Assembly (NCBI GenBank): GCA_945860095.1
Contig: CAMAPP010000020.1
Coordinates: 1 to 32,638, forward strand
DNA: 32,638 nt
DNA from: Rhizobium sp. Q54
GTDB lineage: Bacteria; Pseudomonadota; Alphaproteobacteria; CADEGL01
Reading direction: 5' to 3'
The first letter of the stretch is position 1. Every line of letters starts with the position of its first letter. Position numbers and translations under genes: made by a program. Under the pieces are notes generated by a model, which worked only from the letters and a program-made list of their open reading frames with translations, ran no database searches and was not told the DNA's origin. Below are positions 25,628 through 32,638 of the stretch, one piece after another.

Positions 25628-26749
25628 ATGAAATTCGGCTTCTTCACCACCCTCGCCGATCCCGAGAACAAGCGCGATTACCAGCAAATCCTGAACGATT
25701 TGCGCGGCCAAGTCGTGGCGGCGGACAAGCTCGGCTTCGATTACGCCTGGCTCGCCGAGCACCATTTCGGCCCCGAGGGCATGGGCAATATTCCCAATCC
25801 CATCTTGATCGCCGCCGATCTGGCGCCGCGCACGACGCGCATCCGCTTCGGCCTCGCCGCGGTGATCCTGCCGTGGTGGCATCCCATCCGCCTCGCCGAG
25901 GATTTGGCCACGCTCGATCACCTGCTGAAGGGGCGCCTCGAAATTGCCATCGGCCGCGGGGTGTGGCCGCGCGAAGGCCCCAATTTCCATCCCAAGGCCG
26001 ATCCGCGCGACGCCGACGCCAATATGTCGCTGTTCCGCGAACAGCTCGACGTGATGAAAAAGTGCTGGACCGAGGAGTTCTTCTCCCACCAAGGCGAGCA
26101 CTACACCTTCCCCGCACCCGGCATGGCGTGGAAACACCCCATGTTCCCGGCGGACGCGCGCTGGCGCGACGGCGACCGGATCACGAAGATGAACGTGATT
26201 CCCAAGCCGTTCCAAAATCCCCATCCGCAGCTCTGGCAGGTGTGTTCGAGCCAGTCCTCGATCCAGTTCGCGGCCGCGAACGGCATCAATGTCATGCTGT
26301 GGCAGCCGCCGCCGAAAGCTATTCGCCTGTACGGCGAGTGGTATTCCGAGGCGCGCGGCAAGGCGACGGGCAAGACGGTCGCGGCCAAGGAACACATGGC
26401 GATTTTACGCCAAATCTACGTGGCGCCGACCATGGAGCAAGCGGAAGCGGAGGCGCGCCAGGGCGCGTCGTTCACCTACCTTTACAACAATCCGTTCCGC
26501 GGCCTGACCATGTTCATGAACCCGAACGAGAAGCCGTGCGCGGGCATGGAAATGGGCTACGACTTCCTCGAGGAACGCGGCAACGTGATCGTCGGGCCGC
26601 CGTCCTATGTCGTCGAGCGCTTGCAAGAACTCAAGGAGGAAGCCGGCATCGAGCACGTCATGCCGGACATGGCGCTGCCTTATCTCTCGCAGCGCCAAAT
26701 CCTGAAAAGCATGGAGCTGTTCGCCGAGAAGGTCATGCCCGCCTTGTGA
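25628..26749 (+). CDS. LLM-class (luciferase-like) flavin-dependent oxidoreductase
   Basis: A 373-residue TIM-barrel protein of the bacterial luciferase family, expected to use reduced FMN or F420 with or without oxygen. It begins MKFGFFTTLADPENKRDYQQ, has WLAEHHFGPEG (the family's EHH motif), TTRIRFGLAAVILPWWHPIRLAED, and the barrel-end segment GPPSYVVERLQELKEEAGIEHV. A longer reading from a GTG at 25592 and an ATG at 25613 exist; GGGAAAG before 25628 and the family start favour 25628. It follows the dehydrogenases by 81 bases on the same strand and may add oxygen to, or cleave, a product of the same pathway; substrate unknown. The large 26-residue insertion around WKHPMFPADARWRDGD is a noteworthy loop. 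Confidence 0.88.
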   Translation: MKFGFFTTLADPENKRDYQQILNDLRGQVVAADKLGFDYAWLAEHHFGPEGMGNIPNPILIAADLAPRTTRIRFGLAAVILPWWHPIRLAEDLATLDHLLKGRLEIAIGRGVWPREGPNFHPKADPRDADANMSLFREQLDVMKKCWTEEFFSHQGEHYTFPAPGMAWKHPMFPADARWRDGDRITKMNVIPKPFQNPHPQLWQVCSSQSSIQFAAANGINVMLWQPPPKAIRLYGEWYSEARGKATGKTVAAKEHMAILRQIYVAPTMEQAEAEARQGASFTYLYNNPFRGLTMFMNPNEKPCAGMEMGYDFLEERGNVIVGPPSYVVERLQELKEEAGIEHVMPDMALPYLSQRQILKSMELFAEKVMPAL

Positions 26750-26969
26750 GGGCCGCGGCCCGCGCGCGTAAACCGTCCGACGAAAACGGCCCGGAGCGCC
26801 TGTTGAGGCCAAGCCGGCCGGCAGGCGGAGCGAAGCCGAACAGCCAGCCTGGGATGATCGCTTATGGTACCGGCGGGCGGTAGCCGAGCGCGCCGTGCAG
26901 CGACCGTTGTGCCTGCCGGGATCGCCGCGTTCTGCGAAGCCGTTTTTTGTCTTGCGCCGATCGCGGCCG
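26750..26969. other. 220-base gap between convergent genes, no gene seen
   Basis: GC-rich stretch between the convergent flavin oxidoreductase and DAO-type genes. It holds a short palindrome TACCG-GCGGG-CGGTA around 26868-26882 and a run of six Ts at 26943-26948. The T-run has no convincing stem in front of it. I see no open frame with family features and no tRNA fold. Confidence 0.5.
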
Positions 26970-28121
26970 TCAGTGCGCCGCCACCTTGGCCGTGCCGTCC
27001 CACAGGCGCATGGGCGCAAGATCGCGCTCGGTGATGCCGAGCGCGCGCACGTCCGCGGGAATGCCCTTGCCGGTCGCGAGGCTCGCCGCCGTGCGCGACA
27101 GCCCAACCGAGGTTTCGATGCCGTAGCCGCCCTGCCCCGCGAGCCAAAAAAACCCCTCGACGTTCGGATCGTAGCCCGCGACCGGCACGCCGTCGGCGAC
27201 GAAACTGCGCAGGCCCGCCCATTTCCGGATGATGCGGCGGATGGGCATGGTCGTTGCGCGCTCAATGCGGTCGATGGTGAGGGCGATGTCGATTTCCTCG
27301 GGCTGGGCGTCGGTCGGCGGCGAGGGCGTTGCGTCGGCGGGCGAGCCGAGCACGGTTCCGGCATCGACTTTGAAATACCATTCCTCCTTGGTGTCGAAGA
27401 CGACGGGCCAGGCATTGCCGTTCACGCCTGCGGGTGGAGCGAAGGCAATGACGGTGCGCCGCTTGGGCACCAGGCCAATGGCTTTGGCACCCACGCGCGC
27501 GGCCAGGACGTCCGCCCAGGCGCCGGCGGCGTTGATCACCACGGGCGCCGCGAACACGCCCGCGGGCGTCGTCACGATCCATTTGCCCCCTTTACGTTCG
27601 AGGCGCGTCGCCTCGGCGTTCGTCACCACCTCGCCACCTGCGGCCTTGAGGCCGCGCAGATAGCCTTGGTGAATCGCGTTGACGTCGAGCGCCATGGTGT
27701 TCGGATCAAGAAAACACGCGGCCAGATAATCGCGCTTGAGCACGGGCACCATGGCCACTGCTTCAGCGACCGAGATTTCGCGAATTGCGGGCGACATCGG
27801 CTGCACGGCCTTGAGCGCGTCGTAGAGGAGCGTCTTTTGATCCTCGCGGGCGACGAACATGAGGCCGTGCGGATGGCAAAGAGGCAGGGATGTAAAATCC
27901 TTGGGCGGATTCTTGAAGAACGGCCCGCCGGCGATGGCGAGCGCGCGGATGGCGGCGGGGCCATAGGCCTCGGTATAGACCGCGATCGACCGACCGGTGG
28001 TGTGATAGCCCGGCTGATCCTCGCGTTCGAGCACCACGACCTTGTGCTCCTTGGCCAGCCAATGGGCGACGGAAGCGCCCGCGATGCCGGCGCCGACGAT
28101 CAGAAAATCGCACTCGCGCAT
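26970..28121 (-). CDS. FAD-dependent oxidoreductase, DAO/DadA-type
   Basis: A 383-residue flavoprotein of the D-amino-acid-oxidase/glycine-oxidase superfamily, expected to oxidise an amine or amino acid. The FAD-binding Rossmann motif is at the very start, FLIVGAGIAGASVAHWLAKE (residues 6-25), followed by VVVLERE. Later come VINAAGAWADVLA and, at the C-terminal end, FFWLAGQGGYGIETSVGLSR, the usual second FAD contact. Start 28121 was chosen because it places the dinucleotide motif at residues 10-15; a longer frame to 28256 only adds low-complexity sequence overlapping the upstream gene. It follows the PYROXD2-like gene by 26 bases and probably shares its transcript. No membrane segment. Precise substrate cannot be read from the sequence. 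Confidence 0.9.
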   Translation of the reverse strand: MRECDFLIVGAGIAGASVAHWLAKEHKVVVLEREDQPGYHTTGRSIAVYTEAYGPAAIRALAIAGGPFFKNPPKDFTSLPLCHPHGLMFVAREDQKTLLYDALKAVQPMSPAIREISVAEAVAMVPVLKRDYLAACFLDPNTMALDVNAIHQGYLRGLKAAGGEVVTNAEATRLERKGGKWIVTTPAGVFAAPVVINAAGAWADVLAARVGAKAIGLVPKRRTVIAFAPPAGVNGNAWPVVFDTKEEWYFKVDAGTVLGSPADATPSPPTDAQPEEIDIALTIDRIERATTMPIRRIIRKWAGLRSFVADGVPVAGYDPNVEGFFWLAGQGGYGIETSVGLSRTAASLATGKGIPADVRALGITERDLAPMRLWDGTAKVAAH

Positions 28122-28147
28122 AATTTCGTCTTTCGTGTTTTTGGTCG

Positions 28148-29746
28148 CTAGGCGGCTTGGCGCTTCAATCTTGGCCAGTCCTTGAGAATTTCGCGCGCGG
28201 CGTTGCGCCCGGGTATGCCGGTGACGCCGCCACCCGGATGGGTCGACGAGCCGCACTGATAGAGGCCCGCAACGGGGCTGCGGTAATCGGCATAATGGGG
28301 CACCGGGCGCTTGAAAAATAGCTGATCGGGGGTGATCTCGCCGTGGAAGATGTGGCCGCCCGGAAGGCCGATAATCTCCTCCAAATCGGGCGGCAGCAGC
28401 ACCTGCATGTCGATGATGCTAGACGAAAACCCAGGCGCGTGTTCATCCATGACCGCCATGACGGTCTTCACGAAATTCTCGCGCTCGTTCGCCCAGACGC
28501 CATTCTTGAGTTCGTAGGGCGCGTGGCCGCCGAAGATGTTGACCACATGCTTACCCTTGGGCGCCAAGGTGTTGTCGCGCGCGGTCGGCGTCACCGGCGA
28601 AAGGAAGGGACGCTTGGAATACCAGCCGTATTTCGCGTCATCGAAGGCGCGCTCCATGTAGTCGATATCGGGCGCGAGATGGGTGAAATCGGGATAGTCC
28701 ATGCCGCACGCTTGTGCGTCGAAGGCCTTGTAAGTGGGCAAGGTTTCGCACGCGATATTGAGCTTGAAGGCGGTCGAGAACGTGCGAAAGCGCGCAAGAT
28801 CCTTGAGCATTTCGGCGGGCAGATGTTCGGCGCCGACGAGTTTCTCGAACAAAAGCTTGGCGTGGGCGTTGGAGGCGATCAGCTTCGCCTCGTAAATCTC
28901 GCCAGAAGCAGTCGCGACGCCGACGGCGCGGCCGTCCTTGACGATGACCTTGGCCACCGGCGCACCGGTCTTCAGCGTCATGCCGTGCTTGGCGCCGGCG
29001 TTCAAAATCGCGGCCGAAACGGCGCCCATGCCGCCCTTGGCGAAGCCCCAGCCGACCCCGACATCGTGCGCCAGGGCGTGATGCAACAGGATATAGGCCG
29101 AGCCCGGCGATTTCAGCCCGCCAAAGGTGCCGACCGAGGATTGATAGCCGAGCGCGCACTTGATCGCGTCGTTCTCGAACCACTGCGAGAGAAAATCGTA
29201 GCTGCTCATCGTGAACAGATCGGCGAGACGGAAGAAGCGGCCGCCGATCTTCCGGTACCGCCATGCGAAGGACGCCATGTCCTTGTAGCTCCGCCAATCG
29301 CGGCGCGAAGGATCGAAAGGCGTCTCGAACATCATCTCGCGCACGACGGATGTCGCGTCCGCCATGTACGCGTTGTAATCGGCATAGGATTCGGCGTCGC
29401 GCCTGGACAGGCGCGCGAAGGATTTCTGGGTGATCGCTTGATCGTCGTGCACCACGATGGCGCCGCCGTCATCGGTCGGATGGAAGATGCCCTTGCAGGG
29501 CAGGATCTCGAGGCCGTTGGCGAACAGTTCGAGCTCGTCGATGACGCGCTTTGGCATCATGCCCAAAAGGTACGACGCCAGCGACATGTGAAATCCGGGC
29601 ACGACCTCCTCGGTCGCCGCGGCGCCGCCGATGATGTGCCGGCGTTCGAGCACCAGCACCTTGAGCCCGGCCTTGGCCAGATAGGCGCCGCACGCAAGGC
29701 CGTTATGTCCCGCGCCGATGATGATCGCATCGTAGCGCTGCGTCAT
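28148..29746 (-). CDS. PYROXD2/phytoene-desaturase-like FAD-dependent oxidoreductase
   Basis: A 532-residue flavoprotein. It opens YDAIIIGAGHNGLACGAYLA and KVLVLERRHIIGGAAATEEV, the double-glycine motif typical of the CrtI/PYROXD2 family. The central region has GGLKSPGSAYILLHHALAHD and FAKGGMGAVSAAI, and the C-terminus reads GLYQCGSSTHPGGGVTGIPG, the second FAD signature. It is closer to the PYROXD2-type group than to carotenoid desaturases, since no crt gene is near. AGGGGAAG sits five bases before the ATG at 29746; a longer frame to 29854 lacks support. It leads an operon with the DAO-type enzyme. The substrate is unknown. The 158-base upstream gap holds a 9-base direct repeat ATGGAGAAT (29773, 29787). 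Confidence 0.9.
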   Translation of the reverse strand: MTQRYDAIIIGAGHNGLACGAYLAKAGLKVLVLERRHIIGGAAATEEVVPGFHMSLASYLLGMMPKRVIDELELFANGLEILPCKGIFHPTDDGGAIVVHDDQAITQKSFARLSRRDAESYADYNAYMADATSVVREMMFETPFDPSRRDWRSYKDMASFAWRYRKIGGRFFRLADLFTMSSYDFLSQWFENDAIKCALGYQSSVGTFGGLKSPGSAYILLHHALAHDVGVGWGFAKGGMGAVSAAILNAGAKHGMTLKTGAPVAKVIVKDGRAVGVATASGEIYEAKLIASNAHAKLLFEKLVGAEHLPAEMLKDLARFRTFSTAFKLNIACETLPTYKAFDAQACGMDYPDFTHLAPDIDYMERAFDDAKYGWYSKRPFLSPVTPTARDNTLAPKGKHVVNIFGGHAPYELKNGVWANERENFVKTVMAVMDEHAPGFSSSIIDMQVLLPPDLEEIIGLPGGHIFHGEITPDQLFFKRPVPHYADYRSPVAGLYQCGSSTHPGGGVTGIPGRNAAREILKDWPRLKRQAA

Positions 29747-29904
29747 GGCACTTCCCCTAAGAACCGAACCGCATGGAGAATGAGGAATGGAGAATATTGA
29801 CGGCGCATGGGGTAGATTACCAGCGCGAAACCTAGGATGGATTCCCCGTGCCATTCCGAGCCCACGGTAAATTGGTATTCACGGGACTCGATCGAGGACG
29901 GGAT

Positions 29905-30453
29905 ATGACCGAGGGGAATATTCTTCCCGCAGGGGCGTATGTGCGCCCATTACAAATGCACTCCGACGACCGCGGCTGTTTCACAGAGATATTCCGAAAC
30001 AGTTGGTCCGATAGCGCGCTCCCTGTGCAATGGAATGCCGTGAGCTCGCGCACGGGCGTTTTGCGTGGGGTGCACGTTCACGCCGATCACGACGACGTGC
30101 TCGTGGTGGTTCAGGGTTGCGCGATCATCGGATTGCACGACATCCGAAGGGAATCGCCGACATTCGGCCTCGCGTGCACGCTCGACCTTCGCGGCGCGGC
30201 GCAGTCGGCCCTGTTCGTTCCGCGCGGCGTCGCGCACGGATTTTATTTTCCGGAAGACTCGCTGATGGTCTACGCGGTCAATACATACTGGGATTCCAGC
30301 GACGAAACCGGCTGCCATTGGGCCGACCCAAAACTCGGCATTGCATGGGGCATCGAGCGCGCCATCACTTCGCCGCGCGATTCGCACGCGGGCGGCTTCG
30401 ACGACATGTGTCAAAATTTTGCCCTCAAAGCCGAAGCGAACCGAATCGCATGA
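29905..30453 (+). CDS. RmlC-like dTDP-4-dehydro-sugar 3,5-epimerase family protein
   Basis: A 182-residue cupin of the RmlC family, which epimerises C3 and/or C5 of a nucleotide-activated 4-keto sugar. Family landmarks are DDRGCFTEIFRNSW, the catalytic-histidine segment GVLRGVHVHADHDD, VPRGVAHGFYFPEDS, and VYAVNTYWDSSDETGCHWADP holding the catalytic tyrosine, then LGIAWGIE. The usual LRGLHxQ is LRGVHVH here, so sugar preference may differ from that of RmlC. The ATG at 29905 has GAGGA six bases upstream and gives the normal family length; a GTG at 29848 is weaker. Its TGA overlaps the start of the Gfo/Idh gene, indicating coupled translation. No rmlA, rmlB or rmlD is nearby, so the sugar pathway is incomplete here. 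Confidence 0.88.
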   Translation: MTEGNILPAGAYVRPLQMHSDDRGCFTEIFRNSWSDSALPVQWNAVSSRTGVLRGVHVHADHDDVLVVVQGCAIIGLHDIRRESPTFGLACTLDLRGAAQSALFVPRGVAHGFYFPEDSLMVYAVNTYWDSSDETGCHWADPKLGIAWGIERAITSPRDSHAGGFDDMCQNFALKAEANRIA

Positions 30454-31412
30454 GAAATCCCAAGCCGCGTTCCCGAATCGCCCTGATCGGCAACGGGCGC
30501 TGGGGACAGAACATATTGCGCGACTTGATGGCGCTGGGTTGCCTTGTTGGCGTTGTAGACCGCAGGGAAGAAAACCGTGCATCGGCAATATCTACTGGCG
30601 CCGATTGCGCGGTCGGCGAGATCAAGGATTTGCACGGAAGGGTTGACGGCGTCGTCATCGCCGTGCCAACCACTGGCCACGTCGCGGCGATCGAAAATGC
30701 ATTGCCGCTCGGCGTGCCGATATTCGTTGAAAAGCCGTTATCGACCAACGAATTGGATGCGCGGCGCATCGTCCAATTGGCGAACGGCCGCCTGCACGTC
30801 ATGGAAAAGTGGCGTTACCATCCAGGCATCGCCGAAATGGCGCGCGTCGCGCGCGCATCCGAAATGGGTGCCGTGATTGCTCTCCGGTTGAGGCGCATTG
30901 GTTGGGGTCATCATTACGAGGACTGCGATGCGGTGTGGACGCTCTTGCCGCACGATCTGTCGATCGCACAGGAGATTTTGGGTCCGCTCGGCGAGCCGAT
31001 TTTTGCAACTGGCATCAACGGCGCGGACGGCAGACCCGCGGAAATGTTAATTGTCCTGGGCAAAAAGCCTTCGGTGACGATCGAGGTTTCCACCATGCGG
31101 CCGGAGCGCGTGCGCTCGGCTACTCTGATATGCGAATCTGGCACGGCTTGTTTGCCGGACGCTTTTGCTCCCGCCTTGCTGTTGGCGCAGCCAAGCGACA
31201 CGAGACCGCAATCTCGCCCGATCGCGCAAACCATGCCCTTGTACGAGGAATTGCGCATGTTCGTGGATTACCTGAACGGCGGTCCCGCGCCCAAGGGGAG
31301 CATCGAGCAAAGCCTCGATGCCGTCCGAATCGTGAGCCTTGCGCGACGCCTTGTCGGGTGGCCGGAGAATACAGCCGCCGTCAGCGTCTCAAGCGCCCCC
31401 ACGCGCCGATGA
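30450..31412 (+). CDS. Gfo/Idh/MocA family oxidoreductase (nucleotide-sugar or sugar dehydrogenase type)
   Basis: A 320-residue NAD(P)-dependent oxidoreductase. The Rossmann motif RIALIGNGRWGQNILRDL covers residues 9-26, then VDGVVIAVPTTGHVAAIENA and the family's EKP motif in VPIFVEKPLSTNE. A later MEKWRYHPGIAEM and GWGHHYEDCDAVWTLLPHDLSI carry the usual conserved Lys and His positions of the substrate site. ATGA overlap with the RmlC-like gene shows co-translation, so the two probably act on the same activated sugar, for example ketoreduction after epimerisation. The 3' end overlaps the convergent glycosyltransferase by 32 bases. Exact substrate is not determinable. Confidence 0.88.
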   Translation: MRNPKPRSRIALIGNGRWGQNILRDLMALGCLVGVVDRREENRASAISTGADCAVGEIKDLHGRVDGVVIAVPTTGHVAAIENALPLGVPIFVEKPLSTNELDARRIVQLANGRLHVMEKWRYHPGIAEMARVARASEMGAVIALRLRRIGWGHHYEDCDAVWTLLPHDLSIAQEILGPLGEPIFATGINGADGRPAEMLIVLGKKPSVTIEVSTMRPERVRSATLICESGTACLPDAFAPALLLAQPSDTRPQSRPIAQTMPLYEELRMFVDYLNGGPAPKGSIEQSLDAVRIVSLARRLVGWPENTAAVSVSSAPTRR

Positions 31413-32445
31413 TGCGCCGCGCCGCGCGAAACGGCGCCGTCACGCGCCAGCTCCGGCTGTTGTAAATTCGTGCCAACTCGCTTCTCAATTCATCTCGCGC
31501 GCGCGCCTGTTCTGCGCTTAATTTCGCCTGAGCGCCGCGCAATTCTGCCGCTTCCGCAGCGGCCATGGGGCGCGAGGCCCGCAGATTTTCCGCCGAAAGC
31601 GCGGCTGTTTTCTCCACAGCCGAAACATAGCGACGGCCGAAATTCTCGAGAATTTCGGTGACACGCAGTTCGCGAAACGGCGGGGATTTCATCCGCTCAA
31701 GCCACGCCTCCAGTTCTGCCATTTTCTGACCCTGCGACCATCGCCGCCGTTCCGGCGCCGAAAAATGAAGCGCGGTCGTCCGCATGACGCTCCTAACCCG
31801 ACACCAAGGCTGCGAAACGAATTGCCGCCACATATGATTGTCGGTGGACGATCCTGGCGGCGCGGTCTGCCAGCCTCTCGGCAATCTGCGATAGGCATCG
31901 AGTCGGTGACCGACGAACGAAATTCCCAGGCCATCGTTCGCCAAACCACGGTCAATGCCGAATCCATTGCCACGGCATTGGAGATAGGGTTCGATAAATG
32001 CCTTGGACGAGAGGTCCAGAAAATATCCCTCGACGTGGCCATCCAGGAACACGTTCGTCGACAATGTATGGGCAAAATCCGCGCTTTCGAGCGCGTGACA
32101 AAGGACTTCAAGATGATCGGGCAACCACAGATCGTCGTCGGATATATAGCACACGATTCTGCCGCGCGCCCGCCGAAGAACCTCATGGCGGTGGATCTCG
32201 CCGTTCCGAGGGCCTTTGGGATACTCGAAATACTTAAAGCGGCCGTCTTGCTTCGCGAGCCCGTCGATGATCTGCCGCGTTCGAGCTGGCGCGCCGTCGC
32301 CGACCACGAGCACCTCGAAATCTTGCACGGACTGCCGACGCACCGACTCGATCGCGTTCTCGATCAGATCGACGTGGTCGAATGTTGGGATGAGTACGGT
32401 GACGGCGACCAAATTTTGGTATCCCCTGTCGGGCGCGGATGTCAT
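31381..32445 (-). CDS. Family 2 glycosyltransferase with C-terminal coiled coil
   Basis: A 354-residue glycosyltransferase of GT-A fold. It begins VTVLIPTFDHVDLIENAIES, has FEVLVVGDGAP, and carries the metal-binding acidic motif CYISDDDLWLPDHLE at about residues 99-113. The catalytic half ends near residue 255. Residues 262-330 are Ala/Glu/Arg-rich and probably form a coiled coil, followed by NSRSWRVTAPFRAARRI, a short basic motif common at the ends of O-antigen and surface-glycan glycosyltransferases. No membrane helix. It is transcribed toward the Gfo/Idh gene, and the two stop regions overlap by 32 bases, so antisense interference is possible. Together with the RmlC-like and Gfo/Idh genes it suggests surface-polysaccharide decoration. 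Confidence 0.88.
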   Translation of the reverse strand: MTSAPDRGYQNLVAVTVLIPTFDHVDLIENAIESVRRQSVQDFEVLVVGDGAPARTRQIIDGLAKQDGRFKYFEYPKGPRNGEIHRHEVLRRARGRIVCYISDDDLWLPDHLEVLCHALESADFAHTLSTNVFLDGHVEGYFLDLSSKAFIEPYLQCRGNGFGIDRGLANDGLGISFVGHRLDAYRRLPRGWQTAPPGSSTDNHMWRQFVSQPWCRVRSVMRTTALHFSAPERRRWSQGQKMAELEAWLERMKSPPFRELRVTEILENFGRRYVSAVEKTAALSAENLRASRPMAAAEAAELRGAQAKLSAEQARARDELRSELARIYNSRSWRVTAPFRAARRIIGAWGRLRR

Positions 32446-32558
32446 CTAAGCCATTCGCAAGGCGGCGAACAACCTGGACTTTATCCCGCGCCGGTCCGCT
32501 CGGCGCCTTTACACGGGGGCGGCGGCGCCGCTAAACCCAGGCGCGAGGAGAGCCGGTC

Positions 32559-32638
32559 ATGAAGCTCGTGCTGCTGCGCCACGGCCAAAGCATCTGGAAC
32601 AAGGAGAACCGCTTCACCGGCTGGACCGATGTCGAGCT
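32559..32638 (+). CDS. gpmA: 2,3-bisphosphoglycerate-dependent phosphoglycerate mutase, N-terminus only
   Basis: Only 26 codons and part of one more are in the window. The protein starts [19 protein letters not shown], followed by TGWTDV, which is the classical start of GpmA with the phospho-histidine in the RHGxS motif and the downstream FTGWxDV signature. It interconverts 3- and 2-phosphoglycerate in glycolysis. GAGGAG is 8 bases before the ATG. The gene is divergent from the glycosyltransferase across a 113-base gap. Confidence 0.93.
   Translation, partial: MKLVLLRHGQSIWNKENRFTGWTDVE

Noticed and set aside
24953-26395. 480-codon minus-strand frame opposite the second dehydrogenase and the flavin oxidoreductase
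   Set aside because: No recognisable motif, Arg/His-rich, and fully antisense to two well-supported genes.
26750-26969. tRNA or small RNA gene in the convergent gap
   Set aside because: No cloverleaf, no promoter-like pair, and the T-run at 26943 lacks a stem before it.
28343-29800. 485-codon plus-strand frame opposite the PYROXD2-like gene
   Set aside because: Antisense shadow in a high-GC gene, with no family features.

Overview
The window looks like chromosomal DNA of a high-GC alphaproteobacterium. The grounds are the strong GC bias at third codon positions, an argD-argF pair, a perfect CtrA-type box (TTAA-N7-TTAAC), many GANTC (CcrM-type) sites, and a cobalamin-binding-protein/MscS/ABC-2 gene series. 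The genus cannot be named from sequence alone. No rRNA, tRNA, CRISPR array, insertion sequence or phage gene was seen.

Layout. (1) 1-1843, minus strand: argD and the start of argF (cut by the window edge), two arginine biosynthesis genes behind a good sigma70-like promoter. (2) 1857-7547, minus strand: a tightly packed run of two paralogous methyltransferase-like genes, a cobalamin-type binding protein, a large MscS-family channel and an ABC-2 permease. It diverges from (3) 7737-9631, plus strand: a TPR/heptosyltransferase-like protein overlapped by a DUF6165 gene. The CtrA-type box lies in the gap between (2) and (3). (4) 9630-9965: an 18-bp minisatellite of 18 units plus a degenerate one, then a cytoplasmic sulfite-oxidase-like molybdoenzyme and a glutathione peroxidase, ending in a small triplicated repeat and a perfect hairpin.

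(5) 11292-20742, minus strand: a giant calcium-binding RTX surface or secreted protein of about 3,150 residues, split in this sequence by a one-base frame change near 14294-14299. It has RTX blocks at both ends, 12 Ig-like repeats, cadherin-like (tandem-95) domains, a possible jelly-roll lectin-like domain, two sets of seven propeller-type repeats (one set inserted inside an Ig-like repeat) and a type I secretion tail. Its secretion machinery is not in the window. Its 0.5-kb upstream region is AT-rich and holds seven GANTC sites in 187 bp.

(6) 21264-26749, plus strand: an APH-fold kinase-like gene, an enoyl-CoA hydratase/isomerase, two tandem duplicated acyl-CoA dehydrogenases (the second lacks one of two candidate catalytic glutamates) and a luciferase-like flavin monooxygenase. 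Together they resemble a degradation module for an unusual acyl-CoA. (7) 26970-29746, minus strand: two FAD-dependent oxidoreductases, DAO-type and PYROXD2/phytoene-desaturase-type, probably one operon. (8) 29905-32445: an RmlC-like sugar epimerase overlapping a Gfo/Idh/MocA oxidoreductase, converging on a family 2 glycosyltransferase, suggesting surface-glycan work. (9) 32559 to the end: the start of phosphoglycerate mutase.

The most unusual items are the giant RTX protein with its nested propeller and frame break, the minisatellite with a 140-bp higher-order duplication, the kinase/acyl-CoA-dehydrogenase cluster, and the possible cell-cycle control signals. No clearly new multi-gene system could be proved from the sequence alone.
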